The position numbers were made by a program, and so were the translations under genes. The notes beneath the pieces are model-generated. The model saw nothing but the letters and a program-made list of their open reading frames with translations, made no database searches and was not told the DNA's origin. This document shows positions 9,628 to 20,600 of a stretch of DNA of 64,000 nucleotides, in pieces (position 1 is the stretch's first letter; every line of letters begins with the position of its first letter). Origin of the DNA: Panax quinquefolius (taxonomy: Eukaryota > Streptophyta > Magnoliopsida > Apiales > Araliaceae); NCBI GenBank assembly GCA_020205615.1, contig CM035167.1, positions 35,662,015 to 35,726,014 of the forward strand, written 5' to 3'.

Positions 9628-12600
9628 TGCAACGCCCCAAGAAAATCGGATTTTTGAGAATTAAATTTTTATTTTTATTAAATGAATTTAATCAATTATT
9701 CAGGGAGTAAGCTAATCGAATGTCGTTCTCTGGCCAAGAAATGTCAGAACATCGTAGGATTTTGGCTACGTGGTAGAATTAAAGTGTTTGAATTTCCAAG
9801 ACAAAAATAAAAGCTTTCCGAGAAATTTTTTCAAAAAACACTATTCACGCATTTCTGCTCGGGAATTATTTTTAAACTTCCGAGAAATACGTAACGATAG
9901 AATATCGAGATGAGATGGAATATCCAATAATATTTCAGTTATGGAAAATGTAATATTTCGCCAGTGGACTTAAAAATCTAACGTTTAAGGAAAATGATTT
10001 ACGAGAAGGAAATGTAATGCGATTAATGAATTAAACGATGATCGTATACTACGTAAGTATTACACGAAGTAATGATTACGAGTATGATACGAGGTATTAT
10101 ACGATTATGTATAAATAATGGAATGTCGTACATGTTGAATTAGTATACGAGTTAGAATACGAGATGAATACGTGATTATACGTTATAAGGCTTTAAGCTC
10201 AATGTATTGAATTTGTAGAATTGGTAGGATTTGTTAAGTATTATGTGAGCCCAAGTCTTGAATGGTTAAGTCCAATGTGAATTTATTAATGTAAGCCCAA
10301 TGTTTGTTTAATTACAAGCCTAAGGTAATTTAATGTGCAAGCCCAATGATTAAGTAAGTTAATTAAGCTAAAGCCCAAAGTAAATATCCAATGGGTAAAA
10401 ACCATGGAGCAACCCATGGATGATCTAAAGTGATGAACAAGCAAACTTAGAGGCTAAGTAAGTGTGGTGAGCACACAAAGTGCTTAAGTGATGAACAAGT
10501 AGACTTAATGGCTAAGATAAGTGGTGAGCAAGTGTTGTGATGGTCAAGTAAAAGTTAAGGAGGGGAAGTTAACTTAAGAGCTAGGTAATGAATAGTAAGG
10601 AGGTGGATGGTTTAATGACCATTGAGCCCTCATCTAGGATTTCCCATAAATAGAGAAGCCTCACTTCATTTATTGGTTGTTCAAATTTCATCCAACTCCT
10701 CTCAAGCTAAACAACTTATTTGGTTGAGAGAATAAGCTAGAAAAGTAAGAAAGCTAGTCATTCATATTTCAAGGATCAAGAAGGAGATTAAAGATTGAGC
10801 AAGGCATAGTCAAGTGAATATCAAAGAGTATGTGATCCTAAGCCATGATGTTCTTTCTCTTCCATTAGTAGAGAAGGGGGTATTGGTAGAGCTAGTATGT
10901 TAAGGAATGATAAACTAAAGGGCTTAAGTCTTAATAAGCTGTATAAATCATGAATAAGCTATTCGTAATCATTTAAGTTACGAACTTGTGAAGAACAATA
11001 ATGAAAGTATAAGGACTTGTAAGAAGTGGTAATATGTTTACATTAAGAAGTTAGCATGATTAATAAGAGGTAAGAATAAGGATTAAAGGACTTAACTTAT
11101 TAATAAGTCATAAGCAATGAAATTAAGTATGTTATACTTTAATAAGTAGTTTATAAGTTTATGAGTTTTGAACTTGTTAAGACCAATTAATAACTTATCA
11201 TGGATATAAGTTAACGAAGCACGTATGTCAAGATGATAGTATAATGGATTGAATCCAAGTGAAATGGTTTAAAAATCTCAAGTAACGAAGTTTCGCCGGA
11301 ATTCACACGATTAGACGATGATCGTCGAATTCGTGAAATTCTCGGAATGGAAGTCGAATTTTGATATTGAGCTTGGAAACATTGGTTTTCAATGGAGACA
11401 AGTCGTATTTGTCATTATAGAGTTGCGGACTCAAAAATGGCCGGATTCTGACTTAGAACGAAGAAATGAGCGTTGAACGTTCACGAACGTTTATCGTTTT
11501 CGTTAAAAAGGGACTAATAGGTGAAATTTTAGCAAACGAAGTCGAATAGATAAAATTCTTCCATGAACGCATAGAGTACGTAATTTGTGAACTGTAGGCT
11601 CTTGAATGAGCCAAGTTGGACTTATAACGAAGAAGTTACGAGTCCGGGAATCTCGCAAAGTTGAAAATCTGATAAAACTATCTATGGCTCAGAGTCCGCG
11701 TTGCGGCGCGACTCCAAGCTTAAATGACCAACAGCAGTCAACCAAAAGTGAACTTTAGACACTCGCAAACTCGCTCACCGTCAAAGGTGATAGTTATAAA
11801 GGGACTCTGGGCCGCAGTCACGAAGTCCGGCCTCCAAACCCTATCGGGCGATGCGTACAGTCACAAGACAACAAAGGATCACCTACGTTAACGCCAGTCT
11901 TAAAAGCTAGACAATAAAGAAATGTTTACAAGTAGAAGATGAAGGGAAATTGTTGAGTAACAAACTAATGAACTTAATTAAACATTATCAAGTCATAATT
12001 GAACCCCAGGTATGATCACTTAGAGTTAAAGTAAGTCAATTGAAGATGAACGCAAACGGTATGCAATAAACGTACTTAATCAATAACAATCGAGTTTCGA
12101 TTAAATAACGTAAGGACGTTAGTGAGCCGTGAGGAAGGATAATTAACTTGAACTGAGTTGTATTAATGAAATAATTTCAATTAAGTCATAGAAGAGAACG
12201 AAGTGGGTAAGAATGATGTAAAAGAATGACGGAAAGCCGGAACCCATAATAACAAATCTAATACGGGATTAGATTGAGAAGTAGGGTAAGATTCTTTAGG
12301 AACTATGTATGTTCATTCATGACCTAATGTGCTATGTTATGTGATTATGTATTGTAGAGACTGTAAAGACTCAAAGGAAACGTAATTATACTGTAGCAGA
12401 AGCTGAAGGCAATTTTTTCTTAAGCGCTTGTCTAACCTTCATTTTTGCCAGGTTTTCAAAATGATTCACGTTATGAGATGCATGTATGATTTCAAAGAAA
12501 GAGTCGAAGCAAGTTCTAACTCGGCAAGACTAATCTTGATAGATTGACTAATTTCTTTATAAGTCTTTCAATATAGAATTGCTAACACTATCCTACGCCA

Positions 12601-13338
12601 ACTAATTGGTACGGATTCAAGGTAAGCCTGAATATGTATAAACAAATGTATTTTCATCGAGTATTCGATGGGCACGTGAGGTTGCCACAACTTAAATGTA
12701 CACATGTTTAATGGATGTAGTGATGATCAACATAGGGTACTATAGGCTGATCACCTAGATGTACTCGTAAGCTATGCCGGACTTACGGACTTCGTGCTGG
12801 GTTGTCCTTTTCAAAGAAACTATAAGACGTTCACGTCTTGAACTAGAATTGATGAATTAATGAATATTATTATTGTAAAATGTTTTGGAGGAAAAAGGAA
12901 AGCTATTTTGAAGTATTGATAGTACTTCGTAACTATCATCCAGTTATTGAAGATATACAATTCCTATATTTTAAGCATGCTTTTAAAATGAAATTGTTGT
13001 ACTTGCTGAGCTTGTTATGCTCACTCTTGCTTGAACCATATGAATGCAAAATTTTAGATTTATAATGGACCGAAGGATTCTAAAAGGATAAAGAGAAGGA
13101 TAAAGTGAACGTGTAGAGCGACTATGTAATAGTATAGGTTTGTAATGATAATATTTGATATTTTGACAAGAACAAATGTAACGGTTATAAAGAACCTGGG
13201 GAATGGTAGTATTGTTTTGGAATATATATAAGACATATTCGTTCTTTTGAGGTATTTCAATTGAATGTTTGTGTGAACTATAGCACCGTGGAACACCATC
13301 TGTCGGGTTGAAAGAGACCCGGATTTGGGGGCATCACA
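9628..13338 (+). repeat. E1 3' LTR
   Basis: A direct repeat of 2268-5998, collinear over the full length, with scattered base changes, small indels and clustered differences around 11690-11900 (the GC-rich island). It ends GGGGGCATCACA, followed by the AAATG target duplication. In the hairpin at 12694-12709 both CpG sites have changed (AAATGT/ATGTTT), keeping wobble pairing. The short open frame 12880-13065 lies inside the LTR and is not a gene. Confidence 0.92.
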
Positions 13339-13340
13339 AA

Positions 13341-14518
13341 ATGCCTCCCAGACGTCAACTACCATGACAGAGAACCACTGAAGGAATCAATAACGACAAT
13401 GTTGATTGTAATCCCGTTCAACAAATAGTGATGCTACTGACATGAAAGTTGCAAAATTAACCACAGAACCAAGGAACAACGTTTAAGGATTTCAAGGCGG
13501 TTGGACCACCTGATTTCCGTGGGTCCATGAATCCAGTCGAAGCACATACCTGGATTATGGAGATAGAAAAGGTGTTCGATGTCGCAAGGGTAGAGGATGA
13601 CCAGAAGACTGCATTTGCAACATTCATGTTGAAAGCAGAAGCCAGTTATTGGTGGCAGGCCAATAAAACCTGGGAAGGACCAGGAGTGATGACCTGGGAT
13701 AGGTTCAAGGAGTTATTCTTCGAGACCTATTTCCAAGAGAGTTCGAATAGTCAGTCAGAGGTTCAGTTTTTGGAGCTGAAGCAGGGAACGATGATGGTAT
13801 CTGAGTATGCCACAAAATTCAACGAATTGGCGAGGTTTGCGCCATATCGTGTCAAGATGATCTGAAGCGTAAAGGCGAAAAGATTTGAACAGGATCAAGC
13901 CCCTGGTCAGATAATAGTGTTTCCTTGTTCTAATTGAAGACGTCATAAAGCAGTGATGATGGAAGGCGCAAGACTACCGAAGGTGGAGGTGAGGCAGTGA
14001 TAAAATTCAATCAAGAACAGAAGAAGAAGAAGAAGAATGAGAATGAGATTAAGAATGGAAGTGGTGGTGGTGGAAACAACAACAACAACAACAACAATAA
14101 CAATTTGAAGAAGAAGTGGAATAGGAACATGGGTGCTAGAAACCAGCAGGGTAACCAGCAAAACAAAAAATTTGAAGCATATGTTACATTCGGGAAATTT
14201 CACAAGGATGCGTGCTTGATGGGGAAACGAGTATGCTTCAATTGTGGTCAGGAGGGTCACATCGCCCCAAATTGCACTCAACCAAAGAAGAATGTGTGCT
14301 TCACGTGCGGATCCAAGGATCACTTTGCTCATGAATGTCCTAAAAAGAAGGAAGGAGGGACAACCAGAAGCAATGGAGGTAACAATGGAGGTACATGGGC
14401 CATTGTAGGACTCGTGAGATCAAACAAACCCACGCCCGTAACCTTCAACAAGATCATGCAAGATGTCATCTGCAATCAAAAGATGTGGTGTCAGGTATTA
14501 TCCCAATCAATGATATAA
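13341..14518 (+). pseudogene. gag: F gag: matrix/capsid and double zinc-knuckle nucleocapsid
   Basis: The ATG at 13341 (Met-Pro-Pro-Arg-Arg-Gln) is the Gag start and part of the E1 target duplication. The frame has early stops (about codons 9, 37 and 41), then is open through 13527-13865 with the Gag core: Phe-Arg-Gly-Ser-Met-Asn-Pro, Ser-Tyr-Trp-Trp-Gln, Phe-Phe-Glu-Thr-Tyr-Phe and Phe-Leu-Glu-Leu-Lys-Gln-Gly. A frameshift follows. From 13997 another frame gives a Lys-rich stretch, Gly4 plus a run of ten Asn coded by an AAC repeat, and two CCHC knuckles (Cys-Phe-Asn-Cys...His...Cys and Cys-Phe-Thr-Cys...His...Cys). Gag packages element RNA into virus-like particles. This copy cannot be translated through. 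Confidence 0.88.
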
Positions 14519-15612
14519 ATGTTTATGCATTATTTGATTCGGGTGCTACTAGTTCTTTTATATCTGATGAATTTTCTAAGAGGTTAGGAATGCCTAGTGA
14601 AGAACTAAATTTTCTTTTGAACATAGAAATTACGAATAAGGAAGTAATTCCTGTTAGGTTCGTATACAAGAACTGTAGGATGAACATTAAGGAAAATATC
14701 TTTATGGTAGATTTGATTCCGATTAGACTTGGAGAGTTTGATGTTATTTTGGGAATGGATTGGCTGTTCAAGTATGGAGCGGTAATTGATTGCCAAAAGT
14801 AGTGTGTAAACCTTATGACTCCGTCAAAGGTAGTATTCTATGGTAGCAAGTCGCCTAGACAAATGAAATGTCTAACGATTATGCAGGCCAAGAAATTGTT
14901 GAGTCGAGGCTATGTGGGCTATTTAGCTTACATAGTCGATACTCAGAAGAAGAATGTAAAACTGGAAGAAATATCAGTAGTGAGGGAATTCGAGGACGTG
15001 TTCCCAGAGGATTTGTCAGGACTCCCGCCTGACAGAGAAATTGAGTTCGTGATCGACTTGGCACCGGGAACAGCACCAATATCGAAGGCCCTATACAGAA
15101 TGGCTCCGGTAGAGATGAAGGAACTGATGGTGCAATTGCAAGAGCTACTAGACAAGAAGTATATTCAACCAAGCATATCACCGTGGGGATTGCCAATATT
15201 ATTCATGAAAAAGAAAGACGGGTCAATGCGACTTTGCATTGATTATAGGGAATTGAACAAAGTCACTATTAAAAATAGATACCCGTTGCTAAGAATAGAT
15301 GACTTGTTTAATCAGTTGAAGGGTGCTAAATACTTTTCAAAAATAGATTTGAGAAGTGGGTATCACCAATTAAAAGTGAGGAAGGTGGATATACCACGGA
15401 CGGCATTCAGAACTCGGTATGGACATTACGAGTTTCTGGTGATGTCTTTTGGTTTAACCAACGCCCCTGCTGTATTCATGGATTTGATGAATAGGGTGTT
15501 TAAACCATTCTTAAACAAGTTGGTAGTGGTATTCATCGACGACATTCTAGTGTATGAAAAATTCTCTAATTGCGAATTTTGGCTAGATCGTGATAATTTT
15601 TGGGTCATGTGA
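14395..15612 (+). pseudogene. pol: F pol: protease and reverse transcriptase
   Basis: Protease comes first, with Ala-Leu-Phe-Asp-Ser-Gly-Ala near 14530 (catalytic Asp) and Val-Ile-Leu-Gly-Met-Asp-Trp near 14745. A TAG at 14800 interrupts, and the same frame resumes to 15612. Reverse transcriptase follows: Pro-Pro-Asp-Arg-Glu-Ile-Glu-Phe near 15030, Lys-Lys-Asp-Gly-Ser-Met-Arg near 15210, Asp-Tyr-Arg-Glu-Leu-Asn, Ser-Gly-Tyr-His-Gln, and the catalytic Phe-Ile-Asp-Asp box near 15532. Directly after it about 25-30 codons usual in this family are missing (near 15558), joining the box to Phe-Ser-Asn-Cys-Glu-Phe. It is the best-kept polymerase in the window. Confidence 0.92.
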
Positions 15613-16399
15613 TTGACAAAGATGGGATTTCAATGGATCCATCAAAAGTGGAAGCTGTAATCAATTGGGAACAACCAAGAACACCGTCAGAAGTGAGGAG
15701 TTTCTTGGGATTTGGCGGAGTTATTATAGATTTATTAATTCAAGATTTTTCTAAGATAGCCACTCCGCTAACAAATTTTACAAGGAAGACTGTAAAATTG
15801 TTTGGACGGAAAAGTGTGAAGAAAGTTTTCAAGATTTAAAGAAAAAGCTAAGTATGGCACCTGTGTTAGCATTACCAGATAATACAGGAAACTTTGTGGT
15901 GTATAGTGATGCCTCACACAAAGGATTGGGTTATGTTCTTCTGCAGAACGACAAAGTTATTGCATATGCGTCAAGACAACTGAAGGATTATGAGAAAGGA
16001 TATCTGACTCATGATTTAGAATTGGCTGCAGTAGTATTTGCTCTCAAGATATGGAGACACTATCCCTATAGAGAGAAATGTGAAATCTACACAGATCATA
16101 AGAGTCTGAAGTATATTTTCACTCAGAAAGATTTGAACATGCGTCAAAGAAGGTGGATGGAATTGATAAAAGATTACGATTGTGAGATTTTTTATCATCC
16201 GGGCAAAGCGAATGTGGTTGCAGATGCTTTAAGCATGAAAAGTCGGGAAAAGTTGATGCTGATAACAACTCAAGAGGAGCTCATTTCAGCAATGACAAAA
16301 CTGGAGTGGGAAATCAAATTTCCAAAAGAATCCGACGAACAACTATTCCAGATAGAAGCTGGTCCAACTTTAATAGACAAAGTGAAGGATAATTTATAA
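15600..16399 (+). pseudogene. pol: F pol: reverse transcriptase connection and RNase H
   Basis: Gly-His-Val-Ile opens the connection block (15603), with Asp-Pro-Ser-Lys-Val-Glu-Ala and Val-Arg-Ser-Phe-Leu-Gly. A frame change occurs near 15600 and another near 15839-15854. RNase H then runs 15854-16399: Tyr-Ser-Asp-Ala-Ser (first catalytic Asp), Leu-Glu-Leu-Ala-Ala-Val-Val, Tyr-Thr-Asp-His-Lys-Ser-Leu, and [11 protein letters not shown] near 16201. These are the standard motifs of the gypsy RNase H. Order and spacing fit a Tekay/Del-type polyprotein. Confidence 0.88.
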
Positions 16400-17647
16400 G
16401 ACGAAGAGTGTGGGACAATAAAAGAGAATTTGGTTGAGGGTAGTGATGTAAAATACAAGATAGATACCGAAGGGCTACCAAGATTCGAGAGAATAATTTG
16501 GGTTCCAGCAGTGCTAGAGCTTAAAGACGAAATCTTAACTGAAGCACACAACACAAAATATTCAATTCACCCAGGAAGCATGAAAATGTATCAAGATTTG
16601 CGCCGACATTTTTGGTGGCCGAATATGAAAACAGACGTTGTAGAATCCAAAGCAAAATGTTTCACATGTCAAAGAGTAAAAGCCAAACACCAAAGACCCA
16701 TCGGATTACTTCAACCGTTGGAAATACCGGAATGGAAGTGGGAACACATCACGATGGATTTTGTGGTGGGTCTTCCAACTACTTAGAGAGGATGTGATGC
16801 GATCTGGGTGATAGTGGACAGACTGACGAAATCAGCGCACTTTTTACCAATAAAGATTAGATTCAATCTTGATCAGTTGGCAAGATTGTACGTTAAAGAG
16901 ATCGTTTCGAGGCATGGAGTGCCAGTGTCAATTGTGTTCGATAGATATCCGCGATTTACGTCAAACTTCTGGAAGAGACTATAAGAATGTATGGGAACAC
17001 AACTGTGAATAAGTACGGCTTATCATCCGCAAATAGATGGCCAAAGCGAACGAACAATCCAGACATTGGAAGATATGTTGAGAACATGCATCATGGACTT
17101 TAAAGGAAGCTGGGAAGAACATTTACCGTTGGTGGAATTTGCCTACAACAACAGTTACCACGCGAGCATCGGCATGCCACCTTATGAGGAATTGTACGAC
17201 AGAAAGTGCAGAACTCCACTGTGCTGGGATCAAGTCGGTGAACGCCAACTGTTAGGACCAGAACTGGTGTAACAAACTGCTGAAGTTGTCAAACTCATCA
17301 GAACAAGATTGGTAGCAGCTCAAGACAGACAGAAATAGTATGTTGATCAACACAGACAACATTGTGCATTCGACGTAGGAACTTTTGTATTCCTAAAAGT
17401 TTCTCCTTGGAAGGGGAAAATTCGTTTCGGTACAAAGGGAAAGCTAAGCCCGAGGTTTATTGGATCCTTTGAAGTGTTGCGAAGAGTGGGAGAAGTGGCT
17501 TACGAGGTAGCTCTACCTCTAAAGTTGGAAAACATTCACAATGTTTTTCATATTTCGGTGTTACGACCGTATAAACCCGATTACAAGCACGTGATCGAGT
17601 ACGAACCATTACATTTTGATGAAGACTTGTCCTATAAAGAGACTCCT
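16400..17647 (+). pseudogene. pol: F pol: integrase with partial chromodomain-side tail
   Basis: The zinc-binding HHCC part (16540-16690) shows His...His...Cys-Phe-Thr-Cys. The catalytic core has Met-Asp-Phe at 16754 (first Asp), Val-Phe-Asp-Arg at 16936 (second Asp) and the Gly-Gln-Ser-Glu-Arg block at 17041 (Glu). Stops occur at 16783, 16981, 17005, 17270 and 17336. The later His-Asn-Val-Phe-His-Ile-Ser-Val-Leu-Arg block (17537) is intact. The reading frame ends where H starts at 17648, just before the place where K carries its chromodomain-like tail. The rest of F pol is not present in the window. Confidence 0.88.
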
Positions 17648-20600
17648 TGTAATGCCCGAGAAAATCGAATTTTTAGAAGAATTAAAATTTTATTTAATTA
17701 GAAGGATTAAATGAATTTAATTGATTATTTATGGAGCAAGCTAATTGAAGGTCGTCATATGACCTAGAAATGTCAGAATGTCGTAGGATTTTGGCTACGT
17801 GGTAGAATTAAAGTGTTTGAATTTCCAAGATGAAAATAAAAGCTTTCCGAGAAATTTTTTGAAAAACACTATTCACGCATTTCTGCTCGGGAATTATTTT
17901 TGAAGTTCTGAAAAATACGTAACGATAGAATAGTGAGGTTAGATGGAATATCCAATAATATTTCAGTTATGGGAAACGTAATATTTCGCTTGTGGACTTA
18001 AAACCTAACGTTTAAGGAAAATTATTTACGAGAAGGGAATGTAATGCGATTAATGAATTAAGCGATGATCGTATACTACGTAGGTATTATACGAAGTAAT
18101 AAATATGAGTATGATACGAGGTATTATACGAGTACGTAAGAATGATGGTATATTGTATGTATTGAATAAGTATACGAGTTAGAATACGAGAATTGTACAT
18201 AAATTATATGTTAAAAAGGCTTTAAGCCTAATGTAATGAATTGTAGGATTGTGTAGGAAATATATAAAGTCCATTTGGATTTGATAAGGCCCAAATATAG
18301 GAATGGTTAAGTCCAATATAAATTAATGAGCAAGCCCAAGTGTTTGTAAATGTAAAGCCCAAAGCAATTTATTGCAAGCCCAAAATGATTAAGCTAAACT
18401 AATTAAGCTAAAGCCCAAAGTAAATATCCAATGGGTGGGGCAAACCATGGATAATCCAAAGTGATGAGCAAGTAAAGCTAACTTAATGGCTAAGCAAAAA
18501 GTGTGGGGATCAAGATAGCTTAATTGTAATGCCCCGAGAAAATCGGATTTTTGAGAGTTAAATTTTTATTTTTATTAAATGAATTTAATGGATTATTTAT
18601 GGAGCAAGCTAATTGAATGTCGTTCTATGACCTAAACATATCAGAACGTCGTAGTATTTTGGCTACGTGGTAGAATTAAAGTGTTTGAATTTCCAAGATG
18701 AAAATAAAAGCTTTTCGAGAAATTTTTCGAAAAACACTATTCACGCATTTCTGCTCGGGAATTATTTTTGAACTTCCGAGAAATACGTAACGATAGAATA
18801 TCGATGTGAGATGGAATATCCAATAATATTTCAGTTTTGGAAAACGTAATATTTCGCCTGTGGACTTAAAACCTAACGTTTAAGGAAAATAATTTACGAG
18901 AAGGAAATTTAATGCGATTAATGAATTAAGCGATGATTGTATAATACGTAGGTATTGTACGAGGTAAAGAATAAGAGTATGATACGAGGTATTATACGAG
19001 TACGTATGAATGATGGTATATCGTATATATTGAATAAATATACGAGGGGAATACGAGATGAATACGTGATTATACGTTTTAAGGCTTTAAGCTCAATGTA
19101 TTGAATTTGTAGAATTGGTAGGATTTGTTAAGTATTATATGAGCCCAAGTATTGAATGGTTAAGTCCAATGTGAATTTATTAATGTAAGCCTAATGTTTA
19201 TTTAATTACAAGCCAAGGTAATTTAATGTGTAAGCCCAATGATTAAATAAATTAATTAAACCTTAAGCCCAAAGTAAGAATCCAATGGATTAGGGGGATC
19301 CATAGGGCAACCCATGATTATATGGGTGAATTAGTGATCAAGAATTAAATGTGTTGAGCAAGTAGACTTAAGTGTTAAGCAAAGGATAAGTTAAATAACT
19401 TAAAGGCTAAGTAAAGTGCTTATGCTTGGTGGCTAAGCAAGAGATAAGTTATGTGATGACCAAGTAACTTAAAAGCTAAGTAAAGGATAAGTTTTGTGGG
19501 GAGCAAGCAAGAGATAAAAGTTGTGGAGGCCAAGTAAACTTGGTGAGCAAATAAGGAATAGTAAGGAGGTGGAATTAAGGAGGTGAAGTGGCTTAATGAC
19601 CCTTATGCCCTAACTTAGGATTTCCTATAAATAGAGAAGCCTCACTTCATTTGTTGGTTGTTCAAATTTTATCCAACTCCTCCCAAGCTAAACAACTTAT
19701 TCATTTGAAATAATAAACTAGAAAAGTAAGATAGCTAGTCTTTCATATTTCAAAGATCAAGAAGGAGATTAAAGATTGAGCAAGGCATAGTCAAGTGAAT
19801 ATCAAAGAGTAAATGATCCTAAGCCATGATTTTCTTTCTCTTCCATTAGTAGAGAAGGGGGTATTGGTAGAGCTAGTATGTTAAGGAATGATAAACCAAA
19901 GGGCTTAAGTCTTAATAAGCCGTACAAATCATGAATAAGCTATTCGTAATCTTTTAAGTTACGAACTTGTGAAGAACAATAATGAAAGTATAAGAACTTG
20001 TAAGAAGTGATAATATGTTTACATTAAGAAGTTAGCATGACTAATAAGAGGTAAGAATAATGATTAAAGGACTTAACTCATTAATAAGTTATAAGCAATA
20101 AAATTAAGTATGTTATACTTTAATAAGTAAATAAGTTCATGAAGAACATGTAATGATTTCACATGAAAATAAGATGTTGTAATATGTATGTCAAGATATT
20201 AGTAGGATGGATTGAATCCAATTGTAACGGTTTAAAAATCTCAAGTAACGAAGTTTCGCCGGAATTCACACGATTAGACGACAATCGTCGAATTCGTGAA
20301 ATTCTCGGAATGGAAGTCGAATTTTGATATTGAGCTTGGAAACATTGGTTTACAATGGAGACAAGTCGTATTTGTCATTATAGAGTTGCGAACTCGAAAA
20401 TGGCCGGATTCCGACTTAGAACGAAGAAACTAGCGTTGAACGTTCACGAACGTTTATCGTTTTCTTTAAAAAGGGACTAATTGGTGAAATTTTAGAAAAC
20501 GAAGTCGAATAGATAAAATTCTTACATGAACGCATAGAGTACGTAATTTGTGAACTGTAGGCTCTTGAATGAGCCAATTCGGACTTATAACAAAGAAGTT

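Larger units (their letters stand above)
2268..13338 (+). mobile_element. E1: complete but defective Ty3/gypsy element, two LTRs
   Basis: Two near-identical direct repeats of about 3.7 kb (2268-5998 and 9628-13338) flank a 3.6-kb internal region with primer site, pre-gag ORF, gag, reverse transcriptase, RNase H and chromodomain remnants, and a polypurine tract. The target duplication AAATG is perfect (2263-2267 and 13339-13343). Protease, most of reverse transcriptase and integrase are missing or unrecognisable, so this copy is non-autonomous. LTR termini and internal order match H, and solo LTR G belongs to the same family. The chromodomain-like tail suggests a Tekay/Del-type chromovirus origin. 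Confidence 0.93.

Noticed and set aside
13060..13365. Antisense frames at LTR ends, also 21949-22203 and 24808-25104
   Set aside because: The same antisense frame recurs at the end of every E1-family LTR with stops at different places; no constraint is visible.
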